Notes: generated by a model from the letters alone, not told the origin. Counted from the first letter of the stretch, positions 1 to 7,841 are shown. The stretch: 46,023 nt of DNA from Natronomonas sp. (GCF_028274965.1 NZ_JAQCNO010000001.1:1-46023); one strand, 5' to 3'. Program-made: numbers and translations.

Positions 1-288
1 GAGGAGACAATCATTCACCGAGAGACGCTCAACGAACTGGCGGCGAACAATCCCAATCTCAACCTGACCTTCGTTCTCTCGGACCCCAACTGGGAATGGA
101 CCGGGCGGATCGGATACGCACAGGAACACCTCGAAGACCTGTTCGACGAGTTCACCGAGCGGGACTTCTACGTGTGCGGGGTCCCGCCGATGGTCGTCCA
201 GGCGAAAAACCGACTGGCCGAGCTTGGAGCGCCCGACGAGCGAATTCACAGCGAAGGCTGGGAAGACAGCGTCGTCGCAGACGACTAA
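1..288 (+). CDS. FNR-type flavin/NAD(P) oxidoreductase, C-terminal fragment
   Basis: The frame is open from the first base of the window to a TAA and encodes 95 residues, so the gene begins outside. The tail contains the motif YVCGVPPMVVQAKNRL followed by LGAPDERIHSEGW. This is the typical end of a ferredoxin-NADP reductase-like NAD-binding domain: the CG(x)PPM nucleotide-contact loop, a helix, and a final strand ending in an aromatic residue. Such domains pass electrons between NAD(P)H and a flavin, and the missing N-terminal part would bind FAD or FMN. The partner protein cannot be told from here. Codon use is visibly less G/C-biased than in the genes beyond 1.9 kb. The family is well supported; the exact role is unknown. 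Confidence 0.8.
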   Translation, partial: EETIIHRETLNELAANNPNLNLTFVLSDPNWEWTGRIGYAQEHLEDLFDEFTERDFYVCGVPPMVVQAKNRLAELGAPDERIHSEGWEDSVVADD

Positions 289-397
289 CGAGGAGTGACG
301 ATATTCGGTCAGTGCAAGGACCGTTCGCAGTTGGTTCGCTTGATCTGACCGTCCTCGGTTCGGCTCTTGGTGCGGTATCCCGGTAGGCCCGGCTCGA

Positions 398-1459
398 CTA
401 TCCTTCGAGACGGCGCTCGGAGAGCCGCGGACAGCCGAGTCGGTCCATCGTGCCGTGCGCTACGAGTTCACGGAGTAGACCAAGATCTGCGCTCGCGTAC
501 GCTTTCAGGCAGTGAGCGAGTTGTGCCGAATCGATCGATCCGTCCTCGGGACCGAGATACCGCTCGATGAGCGCCGCATAGTCACCGTCGGTCATCCGTG
601 GGTCGGATACGTCCGAGAGCGGCATGGTGTCGACCTCGCCGCGCCAGTCTGCCCGGTCGATCCCGATGTTGTAGTCGCTGAGTAGAACCGGATCGACCTC
701 GATGCCGAGTTGACGAGCCGCTTCGACAACCGTGTCAGCCTCCGATCTGATCGGGACGCTCTCCGGGGTTGCGTGGAAGCACCCGTCCAGCACCCGCTCT
801 GCTCCGGTCCCAACGATATCGCCCCCCGATGCTTGCGCGAGACGTTGATAGAGAATTTCGAGGGGAGAGCGGTCGGACCCACGCGTAACAAGCGTTGCTC
901 CTTCTGCCTCGGAAAGGTCTTCGACGACGTGCTCGAGCAGGAGCTGTTCGTCTCGCGTGTCGGGTTCCTCGCGATGGTATACCGTCGCATCACTGGACCG
1001 GTCACAGTATGCGAAACAAACGGCGGCGATTTCGTACGTCTCCGGGTCTTCCACCCGGATACTTCCCGTTTCATCCGTCGGCCGGGGCTGGACTGTCACA
1101 GCGATACGTTCGTCGCTTGCCCCCAACTGGACCAGCCACGGGGTGTCAAGGTCAGCCAGTGGCGGGTGTGTCTGAGGCTCCGGTGCCTCGATACGTTCCA
1201 CGCCACTGTTTCCGGATGGAAACAGGAGGTGGCCCCCGCGTGACCTCGACCGGACAACCCGGTTGAACCGGTACCATTTGCCCGTCTCCAACGACGATTC
1301 AGTAGCCGATGGCTCCTGGACTGCTACCCGTAGCTCCGTCCCCTCGGTATCGGTACAGTATAGCATGGACGTGGGTTCGGCCGGGTCGTCTGCAACGTAG
1401 TCAACCCGGAGTGGGACCTCTAAACCACGCTCCGCCGAAATCTCTCTTGAGGCTGTCAT
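398..1459 (-). CDS. Unrecognised 353-residue protein, possible degenerate DEDD/PolB-type exonuclease fold
   Basis: I do not recognise this gene with confidence. The first ~90 residues look like a beta-rich, OB-like module. The C-terminal ~200 residues carry a pattern reminiscent of PolB-like 3'-5' exonucleases: DEQLLLEHVVEDLSE followed by TLVTRGSDRSPLEIL near the Exo II position, then WRGEVDTMPLSDV, and YASADLGLLRELV near the Exo III position (YxxxD). The DxE of Exo I is not evident and the usual N of Exo II is replaced, so if the fold is right it may be inactive. The first Met at 1459 is taken as the start. The gene is AT-richer than most genes of the window and stands alone, convergent with the reductase fragment. 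The exonuclease idea is inference only. Confidence 0.6.
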   Translation of the reverse strand: MTASREISAERGLEVPLRVDYVADDPAEPTSMLYCTDTEGTELRVAVQEPSATESSLETGKWYRFNRVVRSRSRGGHLLFPSGNSGVERIEAPEPQTHPPLADLDTPWLVQLGASDERIAVTVQPRPTDETGSIRVEDPETYEIAAVCFAYCDRSSDATVYHREEPDTRDEQLLLEHVVEDLSEAEGATLVTRGSDRSPLEILYQRLAQASGGDIVGTGAERVLDGCFHATPESVPIRSEADTVVEAARQLGIEVDPVLLSDYNIGIDRADWRGEVDTMPLSDVSDPRMTDGDYAALIERYLGPEDGSIDSAQLAHCLKAYASADLGLLRELVAHGTMDRLGCPRLSERRLEG

Positions 1460-1909
1460 CTGTTCGAGAAAATACGGCCCGTACGTTCAAAAACTACAAC
1501 CTGTCTCTGTGGAGTGTTAATCAGGAGCTCACCAACATTTTCTGCAACTACCCGTTCACACTCTTTTTAGAGATTCTGAACCCATCGTCGGACGTATTCT
1601 CTGTCTCTGTGCTAATTCGTATAGCTCTTGAGACAGAGTCGTACGGACCACTGCCTCACGTCGCATCTAACCGCTCACATTGTACTCTATTCGACCTCAA
1701 ATGACGGCTGTTCTCTCAGAGGGCAGCAGACGCGATTCTCTGACGCTCGTCCACTTCTCTTCGCAAATGTACGGATAGAAACGTGGCCTCGGCACTCATA
1801 GGGCTCGTCACCGCCGGCTGCCTACGCCGACTCGGACGGAGCGCTCGTCATCGGCCACCCGATGGTAGACGCGCGGGCGATTAAAAACCGCCGAGAGCCC
1901 GCCGCCGGC
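1460..1909. other. AT-richer intergenic spacer
   Basis: This 450-base gap has clearly lower GC than the rest of the window. Open frames crossing it give protein-like sequence on neither strand. It holds a perfect 9-base inverted repeat (listed separately) and ends with an ATTAAAAACC box around 1879-1888, just beyond the 3' end of the purine phosphoribosyltransferase-like gene. I see no tRNA fold or transposon ends. Confidence 0.6.
1599..1638. repeat. Perfect 9-base inverted repeat with 22-base loop
   Basis: CTCTGTCTC at 1599-1607 is exactly complementary to GAGACAGAG at 1630-1638. It lies 140 bases upstream of the start of the 398-1459 gene, in the AT-richer spacer. It could be a hairpin or a regulator site; there is no direct evidence for either. 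Confidence 0.5.
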
Positions 1910-2455
1910 TCAATGGACCGTCACGTCGCCGTCCTCGACGGTGATGTCGACGAGACTCGTCGCCTCGTGGGACGTCTCATCGAGCGCGGACTCCCCGAGT
2001 TTCCGTATCACGACGACGATGTCGGCGATGTCGGCTCCGATCCCGTCCAGGGCGTCACAGATGGCCGCGAGCGTGCCGCCCGTCGAGAGCAGGTCGTCGA
2101 CGATGAGCACGCGGTCGCCCGCCTCGACGTCGTTGATGTACATCTCCGACTCGGAGTAGCCGGTCGTCTTGTGCAGCGAGACCTCGTTCGGCAGGCCGTA
2201 GGACCGCTTCCGGATGACGACGAGCGGGACGTCGGTCTGCAACGAGAGCGCGGTCGCCAGGTGGATCCCCATCGCCTCCGGCGCGACGATCTTGTCGACG
2301 TCGAGATCGGCCGCCCGGATGACTTCGACGACGACCTCCCGGAGCAGCGCCGGATCGAGCACCGGGACGCCGTTGCTTATCGGATGCACCATGTACTCGT
2401 AGCCGTCCTTGTCGATTATCGGTGCCTCGTGCAGCGACTCGCGGAGCCGGTCCAT
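1910..2455 (-). CDS. hpt: HGPRTase-like purine phosphoribosyltransferase
   Basis: This encodes a 181-residue type I phosphoribosyltransferase of the archaeal hypoxanthine/guanine family, which salvages purine bases using PRPP in the cytoplasm. The PRPP-binding loop reads [15 protein letters not shown], with the two adjacent acidic residues and the TGGT turn that define the family. Upstream lie the [12 protein letters not shown] segment and the [10 protein letters not shown] region that shape the base pocket. The start [13 protein letters not shown] is chosen over an upstream Met 18 codons earlier because it matches the usual N-terminus and because a TATA-like GATACAAA (plus-strand reading, 2475-2482) lies just upstream. 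Haloarchaeal members are often called HGPRTase-like because some may prefer adenine; specificity cannot be read from sequence. Confidence 0.9.
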   Translation of the reverse strand: MDRLRESLHEAPIIDKDGYEYMVHPISNGVPVLDPALLREVVVEVIRAADLDVDKIVAPEAMGIHLATALSLQTDVPLVVIRKRSYGLPNEVSLHKTTGYSESEMYINDVEAGDRVLIVDDLLSTGGTLAAICDALDGIGADIADIVVVIRKLGESALDETSHEATSLVDITVEDGDVTVH

Positions 2456-2559
2456 ACCGGCCGTTCGGAAACCGGATACAAATGGCGTTCGCTCTCGTGG
2501 ACGCCACAACGCCGACGCGGGACTGCGGCGAACGCCAGAAACGACGGCCCGCGGGGCTC

Positions 2560-2584
2560 GGTTCGGTTCGGTTCGGTTCGGTTC
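2560..2584. repeat. Five tandem copies of GGTTC
   Basis: Five uninterrupted 5-base units (GGTTC) lie between the purine phosphoribosyltransferase-like gene and the downstream end of the 101-residue protein gene. A 5-base unit changes frame with copy number, but the tract is intergenic. It is probably a slippage-prone microsatellite. Confidence 0.9.
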
Positions 2585-2598
2585 CGGAGACGGGACGT

Positions 2599-2904
2599 TC
2601 AGGACCCGATCGAGGGGTCCGCACCCCGCGCTCCGAACCCCGAGAGGCGGTACGCCCGCGAGTCGGTACAGTCCTCGTTCTCGGCGGCGAACTCGCCGAT
2701 CGCGGCGTCGAAGCGGTCCTCGAACCCCTCGTAGGGGGCCTCCTCGATCGCCGCGATCACCGCCTCGACGGTGAGCGTCTCCGCGTACTCCTCGCGGAAC
2801 GCCGCGGCGTTCGACGCCGCCTCGCCCGCGACGCCTCCGTCGGCTCCGAACGCTTCGACGAGGCGCTCTGCTAGTTCCGTCTCGAACGCGTCGTCCTCGC
2901 TCAT
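2599..2904 (-). CDS. Small acidic haloarchaeal protein of unknown function
   Basis: This is a 101-residue very acidic protein beginning [20 protein letters not shown]. The middle reads [28 protein letters not shown], a helical, low-cysteine soluble domain. I recognise the general style of conserved haloarchaeal small proteins but not a family. Strong third-position G/C bias and the acidic composition support coding. A TATA-like sequence (ATACAAAC read on the plus strand, about 2931-2938) lies roughly 27-34 bases upstream of the ATG. It sits between deoxyhypusine synthase and the phosphoribosyltransferase, all on the same strand but with gaps that suggest separate transcripts. Confidence 0.75.
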   Translation of the reverse strand: MSEDDAFETELAERLVEAFGADGGVAGEAASNAAAFREEYAETLTVEAVIAAIEEAPYEGFEDRFDAAIGEFAAENEDCTDSRAYRLSGFGARGADPSIGS

Positions 2905-2971
2905 GGGTACTGTTCCGTACGCCGTCGTGGTTTGTATCGGTTCCGGGATCGGCTCCGGTCCGGTCCGCCGG

Positions 2972-3997
2972 CTACCGCTCGAGTTGGTCTAAGGCCCCGG
3001 CGACCACGAGCGGGAGCGTGATCGTCGCGTCCGCGTAGACGGAGACGCTCTCGGCGTCCGTCTCGAGTTTCCCCCACGAGCGCGCCTCATCAAGCGTCGC
3101 CCCCGAGAGCCCGCCGGTCTGGGGCGCGTCCATCGTCAACTGGACCGCGTAGTCGTACGCGCCGGGCGTGACGAGCATCGTCTGGAGGACGTAGTTCTTC
3201 GGAACGCCGCCCCCGACGACGAACGCCGCCGAGGAGTCCGCCTCGTACGCGAGGTCGTTCAGCGCCGACATGTCCCCCAGCGCGTCCAGCGAGAACCCGG
3301 AGACCTGCGAGCGGAGCCACGCCTGCAGCCCGAGCACCGAGTCCTGGATCGCCGGCGCGTGGATCGGCACGTCGTGTTCGTACGCCGCCGCGGCGATCCC
3401 CGGGTCCTCCGGGACGTCCTCGCGGTCGTTCACTTCCGCGTTCGCCCGCCCGAGTTCGCGCGTGAACGCCGCGATCGGAACGGTCTCTTCGCCGACGGTC
3501 TCGAACACCTCCTCGCGGAGGTGGGTCTCGAAGAGCGCGAAGTGCTCCTGAGGGAGATAGACGTTGTAGATCCGATCGACCTGTTCCTCGCGGAGGCGCT
3601 CGTCGAACGCCGGCCCGTCGTACTCAGGGTGGTCCTCGGTGCCGTGGTGGTGCTTCCCGCCGATGGCCTCGATGGCGTCGTGCGTCAGGTTCGCGCCGGT
3701 CGTCACCAACGCGTCGATGTGGCCCTCGCGGATCAGGTCGGCGACGATCGCCCGCATCCCGGCCGGCACCATCGCGCCGGCGAGCCCGAAAAAGACCGTC
3801 GTCTCCTCGCTGCGGAACATCTCGCCGGTGACGTCGATCGCCTCGGCGACGTTCGCCGCCCCGATCCCCGCCTCCCCGTACTCGGCGGCGAGTTCGGCGA
3901 CGCTCATCCCCGCCGAGACCCGCGCGTGACCGATCGGATCGTGGTCGAACGCCTCCCGATGCGGCGTCTCCGCCGGCTCCGTCTCGTCGTCGCTCAT
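2972..3997 (-). CDS. dys: Deoxyhypusine synthase
   Basis: This 341-residue enzyme transfers an aminobutyl group from spermidine (or, in some archaea, agmatine) to a lysine of translation factor aIF5A, the first step of hypusine formation. Family signatures include ETTVFFGLAGAMVPAGMR, the NAD-site segment TTGANLTHDAIEAIGGKHHHG, and SWGK near the end, where Lys310 corresponds to the catalytic lysine that forms the covalent imine. The length is close to the family norm. A TATA-like GCTTAACG lies 23-30 bases upstream of the ATG, so the transcript is probably leaderless. The presence of the catalytic lysine argues that this is a true synthase rather than an inactive paralogue. Confidence 0.93.
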   Translation of the reverse strand: MSDDETEPAETPHREAFDHDPIGHARVSAGMSVAELAAEYGEAGIGAANVAEAIDVTGEMFRSEETTVFFGLAGAMVPAGMRAIVADLIREGHIDALVTTGANLTHDAIEAIGGKHHHGTEDHPEYDGPAFDERLREEQVDRIYNVYLPQEHFALFETHLREEVFETVGEETVPIAAFTRELGRANAEVNDREDVPEDPGIAAAAYEHDVPIHAPAIQDSVLGLQAWLRSQVSGFSLDALGDMSALNDLAYEADSSAAFVVGGGVPKNYVLQTMLVTPGAYDYAVQLTMDAPQTGGLSGATLDEARSWGKLETDAESVSVYADATITLPLVVAGALDQLER

Positions 3998-4019
3998 GAT
4001 CGTGCCTCGGGCGGCGGCC

Positions 4020-4027
4020 CGTTAAGC
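4020..4027 (-). promoter_or_regulatory. TATA-like box of dys
   Basis: Reads GCTTAACG on the minus strand, 23-30 bases before the dys ATG. This spacing implies transcription starting at or next to the start codon. Confidence 0.5.
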
Positions 4028-4178
4028 CCGCGGATCCGTCGTCGTTCGGTCGCGAGCGAGGCGGGCACGCAGAGGGGGCTCGAAAACTAGTAGTCACACA
4101 GTAATAAATCTGCCGCATCGGCCGAAAACGGCGGAGTACGAGCCTGTGATTGCGATAATACCGGCCGAATGAAGAGTC

Positions 4179-4185
4179 TTTAATA
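4179..4185 (+). promoter_or_regulatory. TATA-like box for the ferredoxin/NrfD operon
   Basis: TTTAATA preceded by purine-rich GAAGAG, a plausible BRE. Initiation would fall at about 4208-4211, which coincides with a GTG/ATG. The transcript either carries a ~460-base leader to the ferredoxin gene or is a leaderless message for the doubtful upstream ORF. Confidence 0.5.
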
Positions 4186-4207
4186 CCGTCGGACCAAATA
4201 GCCAGCC

Positions 4208-4672
4208 GTGATGGCAGCACCCGGTGGCGACTGGCGACCCCTCGCCGATGGATCCCGGACGGCCACGACCGAGCGGGCGTGTTCGGAGGACCCGGGGATC
4301 GGTTCGGGGGCCGCGGCGACCGACCTCGGAGCGGCCCGAGACGGATCGATCGCCGCGCGGACGCTCGCCGATACCACGGGTACTAGCACCGAAACGTCGA
4401 ACACCACCGAAGCGGACGGCGATCCGGTCCCCCGAACCTCCGGCCATCGAGGTATCGGGGCGATCCGATGTCGTCGCGGGGTCCGTTCGGACGGGACGAC
4501 CCCGCGATCCGTCGATCCGGCGGGGACGCGACCCCGACGGTATCTCTCTGCGTTGCTCTCTACGGGACCCGGACACCTCCGGCGGTGCGGCGGTCTTCCG
4601 ATCGCCCGCGCCGGGGTGCCGGCGAACGACAGCCGTGGACGGTCCACGAGCGGAACGGTGATACTCACATGA
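4208..4672 (+). CDS. Doubtful 154-residue ORF ahead of the ferredoxin gene
   Basis: The frame starts with GTG ATG exactly where a leaderless transcript from the TTTAATA box would begin. It ends with a TGA that overlaps the ferredoxin ATG in an ATGA arrangement, both hallmarks of real genes here. Against it: the product is arginine-rich rather than acidic, has no recognisable domain, and about a quarter of third positions are A or T, far more than in neighbouring genes. It may be a leader peptide region, a decayed gene, or a structured untranslated leader. I list it so that the gap is not treated as empty. Confidence 0.25.
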   Translation: MMAAPGGDWRPLADGSRTATTERACSEDPGIGSGAAATDLGAARDGSIAARTLADTTGTSTETSNTTEADGDPVPRTSGHRGIGAIRCRRGVRSDGTTPRSVDPAGTRPRRYLSALLSTGPGHLRRCGGLPIARAGVPANDSRGRSTSGTVILT

Positions 4673-6114
4673 GCAAAGACGACTCTTCCTGTGGCCGCGA
4701 CAGTTGCGGCTGCGGGGAAAACGACGAAACAGCGGACGAATCGTTCCACCCGATGGGTGAGGATTACGAGGAGGAGATGCGGGAGATGCTCGACGACACC
4801 GAGTACGACACCGAACTCGGCATGGATATGGCCGAAGACGCCATGGCCCTCATCCAAGGCGAGATCTCCGAGGCCGAGTTCCACGACAAGTACAACGAGG
4901 CCGTCGTCGAGGAGTTCGATGTCGACGACCGCCCGACGGTCGACGCCTTCGAGGAGATGAACGCCGAGGAGGACGAGAGCATCTTCAAGAAGCTGACCGG
5001 CGGCGGCGACATCGCCGACAAGCTCGCCGGCCTCGACGCCGACACGAGCCAGAGCCGCCGCGACACGATGAAGAAGATGGGCGCCGCGGGCGCCGCGCTC
5101 GGTCTCGGCGGCGTCGCCTCCGCACAGGGGGGCTCCAGCGACCCGAAGGACGACGAGTACGGAGCCAACCCGGTCGGGGACACCTCCGACGAGGGCACGC
5201 AACTCGGGATGGTCATCGACCTCAACCGCTGTGACGGCTGTCTCGAGTGCGTCACCGGCTGCATCGAAGAAAACAACACCTCCTCCGGGGCGAACTGGAT
5301 GTACGTCCTCAGCTACGAGGACGAGAGCACCGAACAGGAGAACTTCCTCGTCCGGCCGTGTCAACACTGCACGAACGCGCCGTGTGAGAAGGTCTGTCCG
5401 GTCCGGGCCCGACACACCCGCGACAAGGACGGCATCGTCCTGACGAACTACGAGACCTGCATCGGCTGTCGGTACTGCCAGGTCGCCTGCCCGTACGGCG
5501 TCAACTACTTCCAGTGGGGCGAGCCCGACACGCCGTTCGACGAGCTGATGGGCGCGGACGGCGACTACGACGAGGACTCGCTCAAGGAGATGGACTACGA
5601 GCAGCGGAACCAGCTCCTCACGGAGAACAACGACCACATCTACGACGAGCGTGGCATGTGGAGCGACAGCCGACCGCCGCAGGGCGTCATGGGCAAATGC
5701 ACCATGTGCCCGACCCGACAGGACGGCCACAGCGGCGAGGAAAAACAGGGGACGGTCGCCTGCATGGAGGCCTGCGACGCGGCGGGCATGAGCGCGATCC
5801 ACTTCGGCGACGTCAACGACCCCGAGAGCCGACCGCGGCAGTACATGCGACAGCGCGCCGAACAGGAGTTCGCCCGCGACACCGAACTCGACAACGGCGA
5901 GCAGTGGGGCGAGACGGTCACGCCGTGGGCGAAGCTCTCGGCGTTCAAACTGCTCGAGGACCTCGGCACCCGGCCGAACATCACGTACCTCGGCAACCAG
6001 CCCGGCCCCGAGGCCGAACAGGTCGAGGGCCCCGTCTCCTACGAGCAGATCGGCGTCACGGACAACAGAAAAGAGCACCTCGACCAGTACACCTTCGGGG
6101 CGGGTGACGACTGA
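4669..6114 (+). CDS. Four-cluster 4Fe-4S ferredoxin subunit with internal Tat signal (HybA/PsrB-like)
   Basis: This 481-residue protein is the likely electron-wire subunit of a membrane redox complex. Residues 1-125 form an acidic N-terminal domain with a cysteine patch (SCGRDSCGCG). At residues 130-155 sits a Tat-type signal, RRDTMKKMGAAGAALGLGG, ending in ASAQGG. Four cysteine groups follow: CDGCLECVTGC, CQHCTNAPCEKVC, CIGCRYCQVAC, and a split CTMC...CMEAC, the standard set for four [4Fe-4S] clusters in the HybA/PsrB/DmsB family. The start MSKDDSSCG is supported by family-like sequence from the first residue. The stop overlaps the next ATG. A Tat signal buried 130 residues in is odd: the N-terminal domain would have to stay in the cytoplasm or be exported with the rest. 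The oxidoreductase it serves is not in this operon. Confidence 0.9.
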   Translation: MSKDDSSCGRDSCGCGENDETADESFHPMGEDYEEEMREMLDDTEYDTELGMDMAEDAMALIQGEISEAEFHDKYNEAVVEEFDVDDRPTVDAFEEMNAEEDESIFKKLTGGGDIADKLAGLDADTSQSRRDTMKKMGAAGAALGLGGVASAQGGSSDPKDDEYGANPVGDTSDEGTQLGMVIDLNRCDGCLECVTGCIEENNTSSGANWMYVLSYEDESTEQENFLVRPCQHCTNAPCEKVCPVRARHTRDKDGIVLTNYETCIGCRYCQVACPYGVNYFQWGEPDTPFDELMGADGDYDEDSLKEMDYEQRNQLLTENNDHIYDERGMWSDSRPPQGVMGKCTMCPTRQDGHSGEEKQGTVACMEACDAAGMSAIHFGDVNDPESRPRQYMRQRAEQEFARDTELDNGEQWGETVTPWAKLSAFKLLEDLGTRPNITYLGNQPGPEAEQVEGPVSYEQIGVTDNRKEHLDQYTFGAGDD

Positions 6115-7451
6115 TGAGCTCGCGAACGCCGAGTTCGGACGACATCGTCCGCCCGATGCAGTCGACCTCGAAGTGGTACTACGTCCTCTTCGGCGTCGCC
6201 AGCCTCCTCGCGCTCGTGTGGTTCGGCCTCTGGTCGATCCAACTCAGCCAGGGGCTCGCGGTCACGAACCTCGCCGACTGGGGTTCCGGCGGCGGCGTCA
6301 CCTGGGGGCTCTACATCGGCGCGTTCATCTGGTGGGTCGGGATCGCCCACGGCGGGATCATCCTCTCGGCCGCCGTCCGACTGTTCGGGATGAAGCGGTA
6401 CCTGCCGGTCGCCCGCCTCGCCGAGCTGCTCACGATCGGCGCGCTGAGCATGGCCGGGATGTACATCGTCATACACGTCGGCCGCCCCGATCGGATCGTC
6501 ACGAGCGTCGTGCAGGCGTACCCGGTGACGGTTCATCAGTCGCCGCTGGTGTGGGACGTGACGGTCATCACGATGTACATGGTGATGACGCTCACGTACC
6601 TCGGTCTCACCGTCCGGTACGACCTCGCGCGGCTCCGTGACGACCTGCCCGACATCCTCGAACCGGTGTACAAGATCGCGACGCTCGGCTACTCCGAGGC
6701 CGAGGACGAGGTCATAGAGCGGATCGTCTGGTGGCTCGCGCTCGGCGTGATCGTCATGGCCCCGCTGTTGTTGCACGGCGGCGTCATCCCGTGGCTGTTC
6801 GCGCTGCTCCCGTCGATGCCCGGCTGGCAGGGGGCCATCCAGGGGCCGCAGTTCCTGACGATCGCGCTCACGTCGGCCATCGCCGGCGTCATCATCCTCG
6901 CGCTCACGGTGCGGCGCGCCTACGACTGGTACCACATCCTCACCGACGACGTGATCCGCGGCCTGACGCTTTGGCTCGGGCTGTTCAGCCTGCTTTTCGT
7001 CTGGCTCCAGCTCCAGCAGGTCATCACGGGCGTCTACGCCGCGCCGCTCGATCAGCGCACGTTCGCGGCGGCGAAGGTCACCGCGCCGGCGTACCAGTTC
7101 GCGATCGGCGTCGTGTTGATCGCGCTGGCGTACATCTTCGCCCAGGCGGTTCGGCCGAGCATCTTCAGCGTCCGCCGCTCGCTCGCGGCCTCGGTGATGG
7201 TGCTCGCCGGAACGCTGACCGAGAAGATCCTCTTCGTCTTCGAGGGGATCGAGTACCCGACGTTCAGCATGTACGCGAACACGCCCGGCGAGTACTTCCC
7301 GAGTCTCATCGAGATCGGGTCGCTCGTCGGAACGATCGCCATGTGTACGCTGTTCTTCATGGTGATACTGAAGGTCGTGCCGGTGATCGAACTCCACGCG
7401 ATCGAGGAACTGCGTGGCGAGGGCCACAGCGCTCCGGGGGATGATGACTGA
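6114..7451 (+). CDS. nrfD: NrfD/PsrC-type integral membrane subunit
   Basis: This 445-residue membrane protein has about ten hydrophobic helices (near residues 21-44, 59-90, 98-123, 140-168, 206-235, 247-270, 282-308, 328-350, 355-377 and 396-425). Early segments contain GGVTWGLYIGAFIWWVGIAHGG, the characteristic first part of NrfD-family proteins that hold the quinone site and dock a ferredoxin subunit. It would exchange electrons between menaquinone and the 4Fe-4S protein encoded just upstream. Its ATG overlaps the upstream TGA and its own TGA shares a base with the next ATG, so the three genes are translationally coupled. No heme-ligating pattern is evident, as expected for this family. 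Confidence 0.92.
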   Translation: MSSRTPSSDDIVRPMQSTSKWYYVLFGVASLLALVWFGLWSIQLSQGLAVTNLADWGSGGGVTWGLYIGAFIWWVGIAHGGIILSAAVRLFGMKRYLPVARLAELLTIGALSMAGMYIVIHVGRPDRIVTSVVQAYPVTVHQSPLVWDVTVITMYMVMTLTYLGLTVRYDLARLRDDLPDILEPVYKIATLGYSEAEDEVIERIVWWLALGVIVMAPLLLHGGVIPWLFALLPSMPGWQGAIQGPQFLTIALTSAIAGVIILALTVRRAYDWYHILTDDVIRGLTLWLGLFSLLFVWLQLQQVITGVYAAPLDQRTFAAAKVTAPAYQFAIGVVLIALAYIFAQAVRPSIFSVRRSLAASVMVLAGTLTEKILFVFEGIEYPTFSMYANTPGEYFPSLIEIGSLVGTIAMCTLFFMVILKVVPVIELHAIEELRGEGHSAPGDDD

Positions 7452-7681
7452 TGGTTGAGTTCGACGCCTGGAACTTCCTCTACCCGGGAACGTGGGTCAT
7501 CTTCGTCGTGATCGGGATTCCGGTGTACACCGCGATCCTCGGGTGGTTCTTCGGCAAGCCCCGCGAGTTGGACAAATCACTGATGGCGCTGACGTACCTG
7601 GTCGGGTTCATCATCTCGATGTGGGTCGGACTGTACGTCCTGACCCAGATCATCGGCGTGGTCTTCCCGATGGCGAGGTAG
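7451..7681 (+). CDS. Small two-helix membrane protein, third subunit of the NrfD complex
   Basis: This 76-residue protein has two hydrophobic stretches, TWVIFVVIGIPVYTAILGWFF and SLMALTYLVGFIISMWVGLYVL, separated by a short charged loop (GKPRELDKS). The start codon overlaps the nrfD stop, making it an obligate co-product. I do not recognise a named family. The context suggests an accessory or stabilising subunit of the ferredoxin/NrfD complex. It is followed by an unusual adenine-free, T-rich stretch that may terminate the operon. Confidence 0.85.
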   Translation: MVEFDAWNFLYPGTWVIFVVIGIPVYTAILGWFFGKPRELDKSLMALTYLVGFIISMWVGLYVLTQIIGVVFPMAR

Positions 7682-7784
7682 CTCCGCGCCGTCCGGCCTC
7701 CGTCCGCTTCCGGTTTCGTTCGTTTCTGTTTTCGCTCCCGTTTTTGCCTTCGTCTCGGTTCCGTTCCCGTCTCCGTCCTCCTCG
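7681..7784 (+). other. 104-base adenine-free pyrimidine-rich tract
   Basis: From the last base of the stop codon to 7784 the plus strand contains no adenine. It is mainly C and T with scattered G, in runs such as TTTCTGTTTTC and CCCGTTTTTGCC. It lies between the electron-transfer operon and mrp. There is no protein-like frame in it. Confidence 0.9.
7712..7745 (+). terminator. T-rich putative archaeal terminator
   Basis: Several T runs of 3-5 bases begin about 30 bases after the last stop codon of the operon. Archaeal RNA polymerase terminates on such tracts without needing a hairpin. Assignment rests on position and composition only. Confidence 0.5.
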
Positions 7785-7834
7785 AGCGTTCGCTTTCTGC
7801 CGTCGGGTCCGCTCGCCGGCCGAGATCGCCCGAG

Positions 7835-7841
7835 AATAAAA
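7835..7841 (+). promoter_or_regulatory. TATA-like box of mrp
   Basis: AATAAAA lies 37-43 bases before the mrp ATG, so the transcript would have a short leader of about 15 bases. Confidence 0.4.

Larger units (their letters stand above)
3998..4668. other. 670-base gap upstream of the electron-transfer operon
   Basis: The left part holds the dys promoter and, around 4100-4108, an AT-rich AGTAATAAA. A second strong TATA-like box lies at 4179-4185. From 4208 a GTG/ATG frame runs to 4672 (listed as a doubtful CDS). No other protein-like frame or RNA gene is visible. Confidence 0.5.

Noticed and set aside
4180-6078. A 632-codon open frame on the minus strand opposite the ferredoxin gene
   Set aside because: It is a GC-driven shadow: leucine/valine/arginine-rich with no domain, while the plus strand encodes a clear four-cluster ferredoxin with overlapping stop/start codons.
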